This document shows, piece after piece, positions 46,335 to 59,563 of a stretch of DNA of 64,000 nucleotides. The position numbers were made by a program, and so were the translations under genes. This DNA is from Conchocele bisecta (taxonomy: Eukaryota; Mollusca; Bivalvia; Lucinida; Thyasiridae). Position 1 is the stretch's first letter; every line of letters starts with the position of its first letter. Below the pieces are notes generated by a model. That model was not told the DNA's origin. It made no database searches and saw nothing but the letters and a program-made list of their open reading frames with translations. Location of the stretch: the NCBI GenBank assembly GCA_029237695.1, contig CM055266.1:120890569-120954568 (forward strand). Reading direction: 5' to 3'.

Positions 46335-46872
46335 GACATCCGCAGATGAAAAATTCGTCCTCAGATAATTTCTACTCCACCGCTTGTTATATCGACATAC
46401 TGTTGATTTCTGTCGCAATTAAACGTTGTCACTACACCACCGAGTGTTATATCGACATTCGGCTGATTTCTGGCACAGTTAAACTGCATTCGGATAGGAA
46501 CGCCGTTGTCATGCTGTTGTTTTTACCTTAGCAACCGCTCGGTCATCTTGTTTTTGTAAGGCTGGAAGTATAACAACGGTTTTGGTCGAACTGCGGCGCG
46601 AACTCACAACCCGCATCTCCGTAGCACATGATTTATGTCGCAGTTAAACGTTGTCACTACACCACCGCTTGTTATATCGCCATTCTGCTGATTTCTGGCA
46701 CACTTAAAAGGCGGTCGGAATGTAACGCCGTTGTCATACTGTTGTGTATCTTACCAACCGGTCGGCCATCTTATTTGTGTAAGGCTGGAAGCATAAAATA
46801 GTTTGGTCCAGCCGCGGTGCAAACTCACAACACGTGCCTCCGTAGCCCAGCGCCTTAGCCTACACGACTACA
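46335..46872 (-). repeat. tRNA-derived SINE-like tandem pair
   Basis: Two ~290 bp units share 'gttgtcactacaccaccg', 'ttgttatatcgccattctgc', 'aacgccgttgtcatactgtt' and 'gtaaggctggaag'. On the minus strand, the start near 46872 reads AAGGCGCTGGGCTACGGAGG and GTTGTGAGTTTGCACC, like the anticodon-to-T-arm part of a tRNA with degraded B-box. That suggests a tRNA-headed SINE on the minus strand, duplicated. Confidence 0.5.
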
Positions 46873-46989
46873 AAGCCAGTTGACAAAGTAAACTCGGAAG
46901 ATATATATAAACACTACCTAGTGATGTGTAAATATCGATAAAGCGAAATACTCGGCTGTTCACAAACATTCTTGCTTGGGAAAATGGGG

Positions 46990-47260
46990 CTGAGCAACGG
47001 AGCGAGCCCTTGGCCGGCGAGGGGCGTGGGCTGTCACTTGGGCTCGCCACTGGCTCTGCTATAAATAGCAAGCGACATTGGTGCTTCGAGGAAGGGGGCT
47101 GGTGCATTCGCCCCACGGCCTCGTTTATTATCCCGGAAAGGGGCTTGGGGGCTGCGGCTTGCCGCACGGCGCCCGCGGTTACCCCACTGGGAGAGGTGCA
47201 CCCCCCCCCTAAACTAAAGCTCGCGGATTATCTCCTCGTACATGCGGATGAACCGTGACC
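46990..47260. other. GC-rich island, unassigned
   Basis: The block is noticeably GC-richer than its surroundings. ORFs on both strands overlap in it, which is a composition effect. Direct words 'gggcttgggggctgcggctt' stand out, but no known element was recognised. Confidence 0.35.
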
Positions 47261-47279
47261 TAACTTATACTTATTATAC

Positions 47280-49440
47280 TGCTGACAACATAGACATTTT
47301 GCCACGGCGCAACACATAAGTAGACGGTCTATGAGGGTTTGCATAGAAATACAATGTATTGTTAAGTAGTATTTTATGGTCATTTATATAAACAGAAAAC
47401 ATGCATGTCTGGCCACACATGACCCACATATTTCCCATATATCTCGTGGACATATCCCCTCACCAGGTGATCTATATGTTATGCAGATGTCATTAAATGT
47501 TACTAGATCATTTTCTTTAAATCAAATGTTGAGCTATTGACCAGTCACTACATATTTATTGTTCAACATAGAATATTCTGCATTTGTTCCCGTCCGTATA
47601 TATGACCTTGCTGTTCAATGGATGTAAAACCCAAATCAATATTTCAGTTAATTTGTTATTGATAACTCTACACTATGACAGTGACACATAACTGGTTGTT
47701 GGTACATATGTATGGGTACTACCAACAATATACCGTTCTCTGATCTATATGACTATTAATTCATATTTTAGCCATTTATCTGCAAACTGTATATTTCCTT
47801 TACTGTTCCATCCAATGCATAGCTTGAACACCATTTTGTATTGGTGTGTTAATACATTTGTATTAATATCATTAACAAGCTTTCTTTAATACCACCAGTA
47901 GTACCATGCTCATAATTATGGAATATGTAAGTGAGCATCTAGTACATATTTTGTTCTTTGTATGTATACTTTCCAACTTTCCATGTACAGGTTTCTTCTA
48001 GCATGCATTGCTGAACTAACAACTAGACAAGTTGTGGGTGAATTGAGATTTCAAGTACATTTACTAATTTTTCATTTGTCATATAGATTCTTGCTTTCAC
48101 ACAAATTTGTGTTAATTTAGATCACTGGTTCTACCCAGCAATTCATATGTTCTGTTCAACTCCATTTAATCAATCAATCATTCTTCTCGCCTATCTTAGC
48201 ATGATCAGAATAACTTTTTATATTCGTAATTTCCCATTTTAAACTTTATAATCAAATAATTCATAGCTCCACCAGTTGCCGCACTCCTTTAAAATAAAAC
48301 GGAGAGGAGTGTTTTAATGTTAGTTGGTGCTCGTAGCTACTATTTATTTGTGTTGTACATTAATAACAATAACACTCTAAATTGTAAATCATTGCATACA
48401 TGGCCGAGTTTTCCACCATGTAGGTAATTATCAATTAGGCTTGACCATGCATGAAATGCTTCTGGGCGAGGGGTCACCGGAGCTCAGCCCAGGCAATTTG
48501 CTCGCTCTCTTACTCCCAAACTACAGACCAGACCACATGTCAAATCCACACAGCTGAACCATTCTGGGAGTAGGGCATTTTACAGGTATATCATATCTGT
48601 GTCAGTGAATAATATTGCCTTACCACAAAGTTATTGCAACAATTGTTTTCTGGCTGATGTTGGTCTCCTTTTTAAAAAAACCGGTGACACAATTGCATCT
48701 CGCCAATCTGTTGGTAATGAACCGGTGTCTACAGAATACTGAAATATCTCTCCGAGTCAAATCGATAGTTCACTGGCACATGTCTTTTAAATAGCACTAC
48801 GTTAAGAATGGAATCGGGTCCCATGTGTATTATATCATAAAGAACAGGAAATAGACACGATATACATAAAACAATGTAAACAATGAATGGATATTGTCGG
48901 ACATATATTAAAGAACATGCTTCGTGTCGTCACATAATATCAACACAAATAAGAGTTTCTCAGTGCACTGGGTGATACACGTAAAGTAGATCCTTTGTAA
49001 CATTTCACCTACTGATTTAATAGTGCAAATTAAAATACTAGAAATAGCATTTGCTATTTTGAGATTTTGAGTATCATATTACAAGACTAAACTAAATGAT
49101 ATCAAAATCTACACCAGTTTCATGACAATATAGTTCATGCGTCAATGATGCTTTTGGGAATGAGATTCAATGCAAGAAAAACATAACAGATAAATAGAGA
49201 TAATGAATAATGGAGACGGATAAATGGAGTGATGTATTTTGTTTGAATCATAGTTGTAGGTACAATATAGTGATGTTAATTACAACGCCAGTATACTCTT
49301 CAAGTAGGTCAGCGTTGTACTATTAAATGTTCCTAATAGTTCCTGACTATCAGGGTAATTGCACCATTGTAACTTAAGTATATGGTTCTTAATACAAAAG
49401 GTGTGTTAATGACTATGTAATAATGTACTGATAGTATTAG
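47280..49440. other. AT-rich non-coding stretch
   Basis: No ORF of note. A ~65 bp block at 48307-48375 ('tgttagttggtgctcgtagc...ttgtacattaataac') also occurs at 10421-10475, so one dispersed repeat is present. The 3' untranslated part of the L1-like LINE should lie at the right end. Confidence 0.4.
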
Positions 49441-49756
49441 ATAGTTAATATAAAATCATTCCATTTTTGGTTGAATATATTAATTTTATTCTTCATAAAG
49501 GCAATTGTTTCTTCTATTTTGATTGTGTTTGTGATATATAATTTAAAAGATCGGATTAGTGGTAAAGATGTGTTACATCTACATTTGAAAATAAAGTATT
49601 TTGTCAAAAGAATTATGAACCAATAATTGGTATTTTCTTCTTACATGTGTCCCGAATAATACAGAATGAAATGGTTTCATATGTTAATAAAGTATTATAC
49701 TGTTTTGTTCGGTTTAGCAATTCGTTTATATCTGACCAGAAAGCATGTATGTGTAT
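49441..49756 (-). pseudogene. L1-like LINE ORF2, extreme C-terminus
   Basis: Minus-strand reading from the LTR border gives FWSDINELLNRTKQYNTLL, and after a frameshift ILLTKYFIFKCRCNTSLP and FMKNKINIFNQKWNDFI, ending in a stop near 49447. 'ILL.KY.I.KCR' followed by a final W...F is the usual ending of L1/Tx1-type ORF2. It continues the sequence broken off at 62749 on the far side of the Ty3 element. Confidence 0.65.
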
Positions 49757-50777
49757 TGTTAGGCTAGCAGTTAAACCCTGGTTGGCAGTTTAGAGTAGAC
49801 TAAGCAAGATAAACGTTTCATTCTTTAATTAGTAATGATCAGGATGGCATCCACAAGTATTTAATTCAAGGACTAGACTAATACATAAGGGAGATAATTA
49901 ATGTAGTACTAACTGAGTTTCTAACAGAGTAGTGTCCCTTTGACTAAGGCAAATGGCTGTTGGTAGACTGGCGAATTTTGATTCTGATAAACGTGAATCG
50001 TCTGCTGTCACTGGGTGACCGAGGTGCTGAAATGAGCCAGTCTCCCTTCTTATATAGACACTGGATCTGACAGATCAGCAATCGGATGGCTAGGACATTC
50101 TGACAGTCAGCCGTTTCATTGGTTGGAACAGAGCGCTGACTGTCAAGTTTCCGCCATCTTGGATTCGAAAGTTACATTTTTGGGCTTTAGACTAGAAATA
50201 CAGCGTAGATAGCTCACAAATCGTGACGGTCAGATGTACAGACAATTCTACATGTCAAAATACACCAGGTAAGTGTAAAACTATGAAGATAAACATGCAT
50301 TTAATGAGTGACCACCAGCCAGAAAGGCTGCGTGAATCGACAGTCAAATAATGGCGGTCACGAAACTTTGCGAGCACCGCCGAACAAATAATTAGAATAA
50401 TGGAGCTATAAGAACGTTTGAGGTATGATCACCTATGTAAATACTTAGGAGAAGTGTTGAGCTACCAAAATATATCGGTATGTCACCATGGTAATGAATA
50501 TCCAGTCCAAACTGGCCTAATAAAGGTGGTCACGTGACCTCCAGCGAAGTGTCAAATCAATGTCAACAGTCGACAATGGCCATTCCACGGTATGCTGTTG
50601 TGATGGACACGGCAGAAGGTGAATAGTATGGCTTATATAGCAGTTATGTAGCACACCACCTTACAATATTCATCTGATCTGGCAAATCACTCAGTAGATA
50701 AAGTAGTTAAGATTTTTATGACAGCTGGAGAATGGAACGCTCCATTTGACAGCTAAAGTAAGGATCATTTCCTTACA
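49757..50777 (-). repeat. 3' LTR (1021 bp)
   Basis: Plus-strand limits are TGTTAGGCTAGC and TTTCCTTACA. By eye it differs from the other LTR by about eight substitutions and a few short indels (notably 'ccatcttggattcg' against 'ccaatttg' near 50155), roughly 99% identity. Much of its right half (50560-50777) is promoter-proximal in the element's orientation. Confidence 0.9.
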
Positions 50778-50790
50778 CTCCCCCTACCTT
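50778..50790 (-). promoter_or_regulatory. polypurine tract
   Basis: On the minus strand AAGGTAGGGGGAG abuts the TG of the 3' LTR: the primer site for plus-strand DNA synthesis in reverse transcription. Confidence 0.85.
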
Positions 50791-51140
50791 AAGTCACAGA
50801 CTTACATTACAATGAAATTAAGTATGTGTATATTCATTAAGAGGAACTAATGCGAGCTATGCACCTAGAAAATGAATGACTATATGTTTTAAGTAGTGTA
50901 TTACTTGGCAACGATCAACCTTTGACATTACCATTCACCAGGATTCACAGTGCACATGGTGAGTAAAATACCAGTACCCATAGATTTGAATGGTGTACCT
51001 TACTGTTTCACAGATGTAATGTATAAATGCACATTGTAATAATTATCCATCGTTTAAATGTTGCCAAGTTAATACTAGTAATAAGGTAAGTGTAGATCCC
51101 GAATACAGTTAGTAATTTATAGCATCGTGTAGACCCAGAC

Positions 51141-51858
51141 CTATTGCTTGGACAATCTGAGACAAATCTTGGCCCTGTATATCGCCTTGAGATGTTTATC
51201 TAATGATTTATCTCGTGATGTCCCGGCCACCTGGAACATGTTCACCACCTGCTCATTACTCTCATTAGTTTCTGCCACCAGCCGCAGCACTTCATAATTA
51301 TAATAGGCCATTTTGGCGGTGGGGCTGGTTTCTGCTGGGTTTGCAGTGCCTGGCAAAACCAAAAAGTTATATCGGGCAGGTAGAACCTGTGCGTCCGTGG
51401 CCGGATAACCATCACTGCCTTCTTCTAGGCGCATAGCCGCATACATGAAGGCTGTATGCCTCCTCTCCGGGGACATAGTGTGCCATCCCTGAGGCGGCCA
51501 GGTAACTGTGTTTCTAACCCCTACGAGGGTGACCGATTCAGGGGTGTCCCACTCACGACGGGCCGCGGGCAAAAGGGGCAGCACACCATGCCTCAACAGG
51601 TCCTTAGCCCTGGAGGACAGGGTGGTTAGCCGGGCTTTCTTCGGCAAGTTCACACGTGTCGAAGAGGTATGGATCGGTGACTCGGACAGAGGTGTCGGGT
51701 GGTATCTTCGGGCTGGGATATGTACAGAGGCCAAATACTTTGAAATGACCAGTATATCATCTATCAATGTAGATGGGATAGAATACTTGGTGGAGACAGT
51801 TTCCACCAAGTCGTTAAACGTCCATCCAGTCACTGATCCAGATGTGGTTGGTGCTTGT
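51141..51858 (-). CDS. post-pol ORF, C-terminal exon candidate
   Basis: The open frame runs ~238 codons to TAA at 51141. Its upstream limit is a TGA at 51858-51860, directly next to a possible splice acceptor (minus-strand CCTTGACAAG), so the apparent start at 51833 (GTG) need not be used. The sequence has SRAKDLLRHGVLPLLPAARR and VTWPPQGWHTMSPERR, then a helical tail with a basic end. No catalytic motif, signal peptide or transmembrane helix was seen, so it is not an envelope protein. It is intact over its whole length, unlike pol, and lies on the element's coding strand in the env position. It is probably the second exon of the C2H2 protein encoded at 54314-55047. I do not know its function. 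Confidence 0.55.
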
Positions 51859-52660
51859 CAAGGTTATTACCAAGGTCAGGAATGATCGAGACAAATTGTC
51901 TCCCCTATTATCATATGAACCAAGTATACTTCAATTGTTATGACGTTATGGCCAATATAGCTTGATCTGACGAACGAAAAGTGGTAACAATGCAGTTGAA
52001 GTGTAAGGGATAGGCTAGAGTAGATAAGTACACGTAGTCACTTAATCACTTATAATGTACACTATATTACATGGGGAACACACAGGAATACATGATACAT
52101 TGATATGCGAACATCACTGTACTGTGCATGATACCATTCAATTACAAGGTTGTAAGCCAATCGACTGTTATACTTTGACGCAACTTAAAAAGCTATAGAC
52201 GAATAAACTCAGTATGTGGTATCTCAATGGTCCCGTAGTGGACAATAGTATGAATGCACAAGTACTTTGATGATCGCTAATCAAAGTGAAATAACATACA
52301 AGTACAACATGGCAGAACGAACATTGGAGGACAAATGACAATCATCTGAGCTACCCCAGTGCTGGCGTATCTCAATAGATAGTGGTAACCTCTGAGTATC
52401 AAGGTCCCAAGGTCTGCCTCACCCGCCGTATGAGGTCTAGTCATCAATATGGCTATTATCCAACTTCAAGTGGATTAATCCATAAACAATATATGTAGTC
52501 TTACTACAAATCCTTAGCCATGATATGCCATGATAGGAGTATTACCATACACTATCAAAGTATACATATGTATTGCCTATGCAATATATTTCCAAAGTAT
52601 GAATGTCAAAGTCACAACCGGATGTGGTTACATCACATGATAGTCAATAACGATAATGTT

Positions 52661-52845
52661 CCGGAAGCTGGTACCGGAAGTAAAGTTCCACAGGTAGTAT
52701 TATTTCCGGAAATGGTGGACCAGATGTAAAGTTCCTATGGTATCACTCGACTGTAGCAACCCGGATGTGGTGGACCGGATCTAAAATATCCATGGTGAAT
52801 CAATGGGTTGTAATACCGGAAGTGGTAGACCGGATGTAAAGTTCC
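52661..52845. repeat. minisatellite in post-pol region
   Basis: There are four imperfect units of ~50-60 bp with 'gtggaccggatgtaaagttcc'-type text. A second small array of 'atcacaggtatgtgaa' (four units) is at 54210-54278, and a 43 bp unit (tcgcgtcgtcatggatacc) is repeated at 55855-55960. All lie between the post-pol ORFs or before pol, in what would be introns or spacers. Confidence 0.7.
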
Positions 52846-54313
52846 GATATAATACAAAATGGCGATTATCACGTTGGCTAAGACGCCGGGAAAAGTTCAC
52901 ATGGGTGACATTCAACTCGGTGGTAGTATAATGATATGATATGTGTGTATGGCGTTTCACTTCACTAATATATGGCTGTGACTGTCTGCTGAACGCGATG
53001 TAGCTATCACACACTGCTCTATACAGGCCTGTACCCGGAGCTGCTACACACACTGCGCCAGACAGACGTACGGACACTCGGACGACCTGACACTCTGCAC
53101 TGACTGGGGTTTGCCCTCAACGAGTGGACCAAAACGTCCAATGTTGCCCGCTGGAGCGATCTCAAGAGGCTACAAAAATGAAATGAGTCTCCAATTACTG
53201 GACGAATACGCACAGACAGACAGACAGGATGCACAACGGACTAAAACGGGAATCGAACAACGGCAAATCACAGCTGAAATAAAATGTTGTAGGTACATAC
53301 CAAAATCCTCCGTGTCACTGGTGAATACAGTACTATCTTTCTGCTACCAGAAAATATGTGTCCCACCAACACATAGCGAGACATCGCTTATATACGCACC
53401 AGTGAAACCATGCACGGAATAATGAATATGCCTACCCCTCGTTCGACATCTCACATAAATATTACAAAACCATGGCTTTTGCCGTTTCACCCGTGGGTTA
53501 TATTTGGCATAAATATATGTTCCCACGCCATAAATTCAACCAAACCAGTGTACAGCCCTCGTGGAATAAATACCATCCAACATGGTATACCCCACACTAC
53601 CATAAATCTGCACACTATAGACCCAGATCTCATAATCCGAAATCTACTCGACTGGTCTCGACAATGCGAAGGTCGCTTTTTGGCCCCGCCAAACCCCTCC
53701 ATATCGGTCCTACGGCTATACACTCAAATGAGAGTGTAGCACATACTAAACTCAAATATCGTGGTCATTTACGGAAATATCACGACACAAAGCATCACCA
53801 GTATGGGATCTGATATATCCGTTTTGGCTATGCTGAAACACTAACCCGTAGCATACATAACAGGGCAGACCATGGTATGGTCTGCACTATATACTGGCTT
53901 CACCTACAGAAGGTCCCTTATCTGGTGAACAACTGACAGGCGGACAAACTCGGCTGGCACGGATAGTGGAGACATCCGTAATACTAAAAGGGGTCTTTTC
54001 CCTAGCGAAACCAGCACACGCAGTCAACGAGTTCTCTACCACACATATGCATAGTCTGTGGCAAATATGGCGCTACATCAGTAAAACATTGCTCATGAAA
54101 TGGACGTATATTTAAATCCGCAAAAAGGACACGCATAAACGTATTTCCACCAATACAACATAAGCCCCGTTATTACACGCACATTGTACATGGGAAATGT
54201 ACATGCTAAATCACAGGTATGTAAAAATCACAGGTGTGTGAAATCACAGGTATGTGGAATCACAGGTATGTGAAATCAATAATACGCACAACAATACAAA
54301 ACAGTACCACACA

Positions 54314-55047
54314 TCACAAATATACAATTATACGGAATCCAGAATGTACAAGAATGCACGTGTCACGCAACAGTGCTGATGAAGGGCCGAGGGAGTCACA
54401 CAGCCTTAAAACAGTGTTATGGGTGGAGCCTGCAGGTGCTAACACAACTTCATACTCCACCCCTGCACTGTTCCCTAATAAGCTAATACTATTTAAACTG
54501 TCACGGATGACACCGGTCATTGTAAACTCCAGCTCCATCTCTGGCCGTGATGGGGAGTATAGAGCTGGGGTAGCTCCAGGGGCCGGTGATTCCATAGACG
54601 TCGCATAGCGGGGAGTCGCCCGAGGTGTGGCGGATGCCTCGGAGTGGAGAGGCGTCGCCACTGTTGAGCCCAGCCGTTCTCCCACTGTTCTAACGATCGG
54701 GATGGCGCGGTCGCGATCCCAGTCCACAAACGAACTGCCGCCATAGCTGCCCGGGCTGGTGCACTGTCCAGTGGTGCGGGTCGTACAGCTCGCATATAAT
54801 CATCAGGGTATGATGCAAGGTAGTATCCAACGGCCTGAGTAAATAAATTTGCGGTAGAAACAACTAGGTCGGCGTGGCTCCTACTCACATGTCGTTTGAG
54901 CTCTTCTATACGGGAATATGTTGTCTGCTCAGGAGCACACCACGGACATAGCACCTGTAGACGTCGGTGAGGCGGCGCAGCAAGGTGTCCAATGAGCTCC
55001 TTACGGCTCGAAACGGACGACGGGCAGAGCCAACACTGGAAGATCAT
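54314..55047 (-). CDS. post-pol C2H2 zinc-finger protein, N-terminal exon candidate
   Basis: The ATG at 55047 lies three bases after a strong minus-strand acceptor (TTGTGTATTTACAG). Finger 1: C5, C8, H21, H27. Finger 2: C34, C37, H53, H58. Residues ~60-150 are helical and Trp-rich (SLEQWENGWAQQWRR). The first frame runs to 54517. From about 54680 a second frame (ORF 54314-54727) has the better composition and contains MELEFTMTGVIRDSL, so one frame shift or splice is likely there. The gene lies 1 kb after pol on the element's coding strand and is probably made from a spliced RNA. A nucleic-acid-binding role is inferred from the fingers only. I have an impression of similar predicted proteins in other bivalves, unverified. 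Confidence 0.55.
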
Positions 55048-56053
55048 TTCTGTAAATACACAACGGCACAGCGTGTCACGGGAATGTTCTACTATATGTA
55101 GTTGAGGCCACTTGTGAACTTCAGAATTTCAGTAATTGCCGAGGAGTATGGGAATTGTTGTTGTTGCCATCTAGTCAATAGTTATTAGATTATTAATTAA
55201 TTCTGCCAGTTAATTTATATAAACCGTTCACATGTCCGACCACGATATTATGGTGCGATATTTCCATTATTTATTCATTACCGGTATATGTCCATGCGTA
55301 ATATGTACATGTAATTCTATTAAACTTGAGATATGTACAATTCCATTAAACTTGAGATATGTAGTTTCCAGATGCCTTGCTTACTAATTGATAATTATTA
55401 CAGTCACCACTGCAAGTTATATCACATTCCTTTACCAGTTACTACGGCAACTTTTATCCGAGGCACAGTTCCATAGCAGGACAACTCCATTTGTAAATTC
55501 CTTTCAGGTTTCACTGATGCATGACTAGTAACGATGGTCTTCAATGCACCAACTTTCCATCTTACGTAAGCAACTGGTTGATCAGGCCAATCCCTACACA
55601 GTTCTGGTTGTTATATTCTCAATCGTTTGATATGCTGTACCGGTACAGACTTTGTTTCAAAAATCCCGCCACTCAGTGCCTTCTCTCCATATTTTGCCTG
55701 TAGTTACTTTCCCTTTCAACATTTATTGTATTCATTTTAAATTAATATATCTGGCTAAGGTAGGCCATCTTTACGCCTGGTAAATACACTATCGTCAAGG
55801 ATACGAATATTCATCAACATAATATGTTTTCATTGTTATTAATGTTCTACCCATCTATCGCGTCGTCATGGATACCGTTTTGTGTCGCCCATATATCGCG
55901 TCGTCATGGATACCGTTTTGTGTCGCCCATATGTCGTGTTATCTTGGATATGTTGTGTCCCCCATCTATTCCATTGTAACAATTTAACTGAACTGTTTTT
56001 TTTCCTCTCTTTTTTCTTGATAACAAAACAGAGTTAACAATTACATAATCTGT

Positions 56054-57799
56054 CTATCTTTCAGATTCCTGTTTTATTGCTGACCGGAACCACAGTGGCA
56101 GGTTGGTTCCTGAATACTTTCGCAATCTATCAATATGATAGGCGACAGCAGGCCTTTGTATTCCCTTCTTAACGAGGTATATCAGGTCGTCAATTTTCCT
56201 GATTACCAAATAAGGACCCTGCCAATTAGCCTTCAGTTTCGGACAGACCCCCACTTTACGTTGTGGCTCGTATAGCCAGACAGGATCTCCTACATTAAAC
56301 TGTCTTTCAGTCGCCGTCAAGTCATAATGACGTTTGCTGTATTCAGCATTTTTTCTCAAATTTGTACGCCCTAGCTTATGGGCTTCCTCTAACTTCTTTT
56401 GTAGCATGCTAACATAATTGTCACCGTCTACTGGGGTGTCTTCTGATGGGCATGGCACTGCAGCAGCCATTGGCAGAGTTACCTCCCCTGCTAAGGCCAT
56501 GATGTTGGGTGAAAGTCCGGTGGACGCATGTTTTGATGCGCGATAGGCCATCATCACTTGTGCTAAATATACGTCCCATGTATGTTGATTTTTATTACAG
56601 TACATGGTTAACATGCTCGCTAATGTTCTGTTAAAGCGTTCCACACTGCCGTTTGCCTGGGGTCGCATGACAGAAGTTGTCACTTTCTTGATATGTAGGA
56701 GAGCACACATTTCCGTGAATAATTGTGACTCAAAATTTGACCCATGGTCTGTTAAGATCTGTAGTGGCGTACCCATCTGTGTGATGAAATTGTCCACAAA
56801 TGCACTAGCGACTGTCTTTACCTCTTGATTACGGATAGCTACAGCCACGGTGTATTTTGTGAAGAGATCTTTTATGACTAAAATGTATTTATTTCCCTTT
56901 TCTGTTGTAGGTAGCGGCCCGAGAATGTCCATGGCCACTTTCTCCATTGGACCACCGACAGGACAGGATCCAAGCGGCGCTTTTCTCGATTTAGCTGGTT
57001 TCCGAGCTGCGCACAGATCATTTTCACAGTAACTATTTATGTCTTTTGTCATTGCAGGCCAGTAGAAGGATTGTCTTATGCGGCTTAACATCTTTTCAGT
57101 ACCTAAGTGGCCAGCCGTGGGAATGTCATGATAGTGGTGGAGGACATCTTGTTGCCGTGACATGGGTACAACTAGCTGGGTGTAAGTGTCTTGGATGTTT
57201 TCAGTAATATATTTCCGATACAAAAGTCTACTGCGTAATTCCAACCTGTCCCATTGTCGCCAACGTGTTTTCGTCTGGGAAGTAGCTCCTGAGTAATGGT
57301 TCCAGGACGGCTGTGTTTTATTGTCGTTATTCAGCATTGCATTTATTATGGGTCCTATATGCTGATCTTGTGTTTGTTCATGGAGTATGTCACTCAGTTG
57401 CCAGCCATCCAACAATACACTGTTTTGACGTTGCTCGGCTGCCAATGCTGCCTGTTGAAGTCTGGTTGTAGCCCGTACTGTGTCGTTTGCCTCGTCTACT
57501 AACTCGTCTGTAGCTGCCACTTGGTCGACGGGCTCCCACACTTCCACTGCACATGACATCTCTTCAGTAAGGTCCGGGCCGTCTGTGCCTGCTCCTTGGT
57601 ATTCGTCACTGCGTTTTGCATATCGGGTGCAGACTCTGCAGGGGGCCCTGCTCAATGCATCTGCGTTGCCGTGAAGTCTCCCTGGTCGGTGTATAACATC
57701 AAAGTTGTACGATTCAATACATTGTAGCCAACGTGCTATCTGACCCTGTGGCTCCTTGAGGTTCCGCATCCAAGACACAGCGGTGTTGTCGGTGCGCAA
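56054..57799 (-). pseudogene. pol: end of RNase H and integrase
   Basis: This is one open frame of 581 codons. Residues 1-51 are the end of RNase H (RTDNTAVSWM; HRPGRLHGNADALSR). Residues ~221-263 are the zinc-binding region (HHYHDIPTAGHLG ... YCENDLCAARK). The catalytic triad is D291 (MDILGP), D351 (LTDHGSNF) and E387 (NGSVERFN), giving the D,D-35-E spacing. A GPY/F-like module (WQGPYLVIRKIDD) is at about 525-545. There is no chromodomain. The frame is entered only through an in-frame TAA at 57824, so although integrase itself is intact it is cut off from the rest of pol. Confidence 0.9.
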
Positions 57800-57823
57800 A
57801 ATGACCTTTTGTCCGTAGATATA

Positions 57824-59542
57824 TTAATGGAAGTGTTTTAATGCCGTTACTGCAGCTAGTAGTTCCTTACGGTTTGAACAATAATTCAGTTCATGTTTGT
57901 TCAACGATTTGCTCATGTAGGCGATCACGCGCTCATGTCCGTCTTGTATTTGAGATAGTACAGCGCCGAGGGTACGGTCCGAGGCATCTGAATCAATGTA
58001 GAATGGCAGGTCAAGTTGGGCATATGCGAGGACCAGTGTGGCAGTTAGCGCGTGTTTTAGTGCATTAAATGCCATATCGGCATCAGATGTCCATTCAAAT
58101 TTGCGTCCTTTCTCGCAAAGCTTGTACAGTGGTTTTGCTATTTCGCTGAATCGGCTAACAAACTTTTTGTAATAAGTAGCCAGGCCCAGGAATGATTTTA
58201 GTCGTTTGACTGTTGTGGGAAGGCCGCCAGTCTTTAACGGCATTTACTTTCTCGTCATCTGTTCTCACACCTTCGCTCGACACTACATGTCCAAGTACTT
58301 TTACAGATCGTTGGAGAAATACACATTTCTTCGGCTTGAGTTTTAAATTTGCTACATGCAGTCGTTGAAACACATGTTCTAACCGTAGCAAGTTTTCATC
58401 AATAGTTCTGCCGGGTACCATTATGTCGTCCATGTATACGACACATTCTTTCCATTGTATACCGCGTAGAACTTCCCCATTAGACGACTGAACTCAGACG
58501 GGGCCGTGACAAGCCCAAAAGGTAATCGGAGAAACTGGAACAGTCCAAGGCTGGTGGCGAATGCGGTTTTGTCCCGATCTTCAGGTGCGATACTCATCTG
58601 CAGAAAACCCTGGTTGAGATCCATTGTACTGTAGTATGTTGATCCGGCAAGTGCATCTAGACAGTCATCTATACGACTTAAAGGATAGCTGTCTTTCTTT
58701 ACGTATTGATTAACTTTTCTAAAGTCTATTGTAAAGCGTGTAGATCCGTCTTTTTTCGTGATTAGGACGACAGGGCTGCTCCATTCACTAATACTAGGTT
58801 CAATAATGCCGCGTTTAAGCATTTTTTCAATTTCTTCGCGTTCTATGTCTCTTTTAGCGAGTGGTAATCGTCTTGGTGGCTGCCGTACTGGTGTAGCTCC
58901 TTGAGTGTCGATGTGATGTTGCACAATATTTGTGCAGCCCAGATCATCGGCGGAACGCGCAAAAACTGACCGATATTTTATTAATAACTGCATTAGTTTG
59001 CATTTATCGGCTGGCTCTAAATCAGTTGAACTTCTCTCGAATAGGTCAGTCAAGTAGTCTGGAAGTGTTTCACTTTCCTGTGAGCTATTCTCAGGTTTCT
59101 GAAATGTATTTGCACATCTGGAAGAATCGCCAATGTCAGTATTGATAGATTCACATAGCCCGATTGACGTATTTTTGTACAATGTCACAGGTTCCTCACT
59201 GTAATTCATTATAGCTATGGAGGAGCTGTCTTCGGCTGACACAATGCCCTCGACTAAGTGTACTGTTTCTGATGGGCATGGTAAAGGTTGCAGATGCATT
59301 GGCTGTGATGTGTGTTTCCTGTAGGGAATTTCGACTGGAATCCATGAGGCAGAGTTTGCTGGCAACTCAATGTTCTCTGTTACTGTAATACGGCATACCA
59401 TGGAGCTGCCGCCTCCAATCCAGCATTGTATACTATCATTACTTGTTACCATTTCATATGTTTCATAATCTACACTTTTCACATTTTGCAGGAGAAAGTC
59501 CTGTCCTAAGATTCCATCTGGTACCATGTCACAGACTATCAC
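57824..59542 (-). pseudogene. pol: reverse transcriptase and RNase H, frameshifted
   Basis: The RT has KRGIIEPSISEWSSPVVLI, TRFTIDFRKVN, LPFGLVTAPSEF, the catalytic YMDD at about 58430-58445 and LGHVVSSEGV. RNase H has FYIDSDASDRTLGAVLSQ (DAS) and SNRKELLAAV. Two frame breaks occur: a dinucleotide-type indel just before YMDD near 58460, and a single-base indel near 58215-58225. A TAA at 57824 ends the frame before the RNase H tail. The catalytic residues themselves are present. The ORF start at 59542 is not natural: the frame continues upstream through a TAG at 59561-59563. Confidence 0.9.
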
Positions 59543-59563
59543 ATTATGTATGAAATGTTTATT

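Noticed and set aside
46868..47258. Overlapping ORFs on both strands in the GC-rich island
   Set aside because: Open frames on both strands are expected from the high GC content. No domain was recognised.
53111..53813. Overlapping plus-strand ORFs (103, 109 and 113 codons)
   Set aside because: They are opposite to the element's coding strand, overlap each other in different frames, and have no recognisable composition or motif.
50791..56053. Retroviral envelope gene after pol
   Set aside because: I looked for a signal peptide, a furin-type site, a fusion peptide and a membrane anchor in the minus-strand ORFs and saw none. The ORFs have zinc fingers instead.
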